Source of the DNA: Actinomycetota bacterium
GTDB lineage: Bacteria; Actinomycetota; Thermoleophilia; Miltoncostaeales; Miltoncostaeaceae
Assembly: GCA_947451735.1 (NCBI GenBank)
Contig: CANGAY010000079.1
Location: 1-5,129 of the forward strand
Direction of reading: 5' to 3'
DNA: 5,129 nucleotides
Shown in pieces: positions 4,159 to 5,129 of this stretch (positions are counted from its first letter, which is position 1; each line of letters opens with the position of its first letter). The translations under genes and the position numbers were made by a program. The notes under the pieces are model-generated. The model saw only the letters and a list, made by a program, of their open reading frames with translations, did no database searches and had not been told where the DNA came from.

Positions 4159-5129
4159 ATGCGCGCATGGATTCCCCTCGCGGTGTCACTCGGGGCCGTC
4201 GTCACCGTGCCCGTGGCCATCGGTGCCACGGGCGACGTCACGCGCGCCAGCCTGCCCCTCTCAGGCGTGCAGATGCCCCAGGCGGCCGACGGGCCGGCCA
4301 TCTCGGCCGATGGCACGCACGTGCTCTTCACCTCCACGGGCACCTTCAGCGGGATGCCCACGGGGTCGATGCGCCAGCTGTTCTCGCGCGATCTCACCAC
4401 CGGTGCGGTGGCCCTGGCGTCGGCCACCGCCACGGGTGGCGCGGCCACGTCCGACGTGGACGACGACCCCGCGCACACCTCTACCCCATACGCCGCGTCG
4501 TACGACGGCCGCTTCGTGGTGTTCTCGTCAACCGCGCAGTCGCTGGTGGGCGGCGACACCAATGCACGGCAGCGCGACGTGTTCCGCAAGGACATGCAGT
4601 CGGGTGCCATCACCATCGTGTCGCGCGATTCCAAGGGGGTGCAGCCCCCGGATGGCGTCATTGGCGACCCGTCCATCTCGGCCGACGGCTCGCGAGTGGC
4701 ATTCACCTCGGGAGCCCAGGCCCTGGTGCCCACCGACACCAACGGCGTTCCCGATGTCTATGTTGCCGACCTGCGCGCCCACACGCTCACGCTCGTGTCG
4801 CGCACGGCAGCCGGCGTGCAGTCGCCCGAGGCAACCGGCCATGCCTCCATCAGCGCGGACGGCCGCGCGGTGGCCTTCGAGGGGACCGCGGCGGCCAGCG
4901 TCCTCACCAGCGCCGACACCGACACGGCCCGCGACATCTACGTGGCCCGCGTGGCCAGCCACGCAATCACTGTCGCAAGCACGCCGGGCACCGCCGACGC
5001 CACGCTGCCGTCGCTCTCGGGCGACGGCACGAGGGTGGCCTTCCTCATGGGTTCCGCCGGCGTGCAGGTGCGCGACCTCACGGCGGGCACCACCACCCAG
5101 GTGCCGCAATCGGACACCCCCGACCGCCC
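4159..5129 (+). CDS. Secreted TolB/PD40-type beta-propeller protein (partial, C terminus beyond window)
   Basis: From ATG 4159 the frame is open to the window edge (323 residues). It starts with a signal peptide (MRAW, hydrophobic 5-23, cleavage near residue 23). At least five blades follow, each with a PxISADGxxVxF-like strand pair: DG at 51-52, 116-117, 176-177, 234-235 and 289-290, a spacing of 55-65 residues. Each blade then has a (D/R)(V/I)(Y/F)V-x-D-L-like strand and a VSR or VAS ending (VSR at 154 and 213, VAS at 272), as in WD40-like PD40/TolB repeats. Asp-rich loops before the third strand of three blades (from Asp133, Asp193 and Asp253) resemble calcium-binding loops. Propellers of this kind serve as protein-interaction or ligand-binding scaffolds outside the membrane; the specific partner is not known. 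No TolA-binding feature is visible and TolB function should not be assumed. The gene diverges from the amidase gene, which is compatible with a shared envelope setting but not proof of it. Confidence 0.85.
   Translation, partial: MRAWIPLAVSLGAVVTVPVAIGATGDVTRASLPLSGVQMPQAADGPAISADGTHVLFTSTGTFSGMPTGSMRQLFSRDLTTGAVALASATATGGAATSDVDDDPAHTSTPYAASYDGRFVVFSSTAQSLVGGDTNARQRDVFRKDMQSGAITIVSRDSKGVQPPDGVIGDPSISADGSRVAFTSGAQALVPTDTNGVPDVYVADLRAHTLTLVSRTAAGVQSPEATGHASISADGRAVAFEGTAAASVLTSADTDTARDIYVARVASHAITVASTPGTADATLPSLSGDGTRVAFLMGSAGVQVRDLTAGTTTQVPQSDTPDR
4294..5106 (+). repeat. Five tandem PD40-like blades (protein-level repeat)
   Basis: Residues 46-316 of the propeller protein contain five degenerate copies of a 55-65-residue unit. 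At DNA level the copies are diverged, but a 13-bp stretch (CCATCTCGGCCGA) is identical at 4298 and 4673. Six to eight blades normally close a propeller, so more copies should follow past the window edge. Confidence 0.7.

Noticed and set aside
4116..5109. Minus-strand open frames (4116-4742, 4528-5109) opposite the propeller gene
   Set aside because: The plus frame has a signal peptide and repeated blade motifs; the minus frames are compositional shadows rich in Gly, Arg and His or Val and Ser.

Overview
The window is very GC-rich (about 70%). Val and Leu codons end mostly in G or C, two genes use GTG starts, and no Shine-Dalgarno sequences are visible. MutY has actinobacterial-style features (GYPRRA near the substrate pocket and the beginning of a Y-x-G-S/T-x-RQ-x-RG-like tail), and a DEDDh exonuclease is fused to a UvrC-like region, an arrangement I associate with Actinomycetota. 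The secreted PD40-type propeller would fit deep-branching actinobacteria such as Thermoleophilia. This placement is an inference from gene content, not a phylogeny.

Layout: five genes fill almost the whole window. Positions 1-644 (minus) hold a MutY adenine glycosylase, cut by the window edge at its C terminus. Positions 641-2479 (minus) hold a DEDDh exonuclease/UvrC-like fusion whose TGA overlaps the GTG of mutY, so the two form a translationally coupled repair operon. An 84-bp divergent intergenic region (2480-2563) carries an extended -10 hexamer for each side and a 9-bp-arm inverted repeat. Positions 2564-3052 (plus) hold a MarR-family regulator. It converges on a secreted N-acetylmuramoyl-L-alanine amidase (3049-4059, minus), and both stop codons sit in one CTAG palindrome. 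A 99-bp divergent region (4060-4158) separates the amidase from a secreted beta-propeller protein (4159-5129, plus), cut at its C terminus by the window edge.

How the genes may work together: mutY and the exonuclease fusion form a DNA-repair pair, probably in one transcript. The adjacent divergent MarR gene and the palindrome next to its promoter suggest local autoregulation and perhaps control of the repair operon. The amidase and the propeller are both predicted to be exported and may act in the cell envelope; nothing links them to the repair genes beyond proximity.

The most interesting points are: (1) the GIY-YIG domain of the fusion has lost the Tyr and Glu needed for catalysis while the exonuclease is intact; (2) TANNNT boxes lie 6-8 nt before the ATG of three genes, suggesting leaderless mRNAs; (3) the MutY Fe-S motif has an extra residue (C-X6-C-X3-C-X5-C); (4) there is a candidate MarR operator; (5) two genes share a CTAG stop. 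I see no mobile element, CRISPR array, RNA gene or clearly new multi-gene system here.
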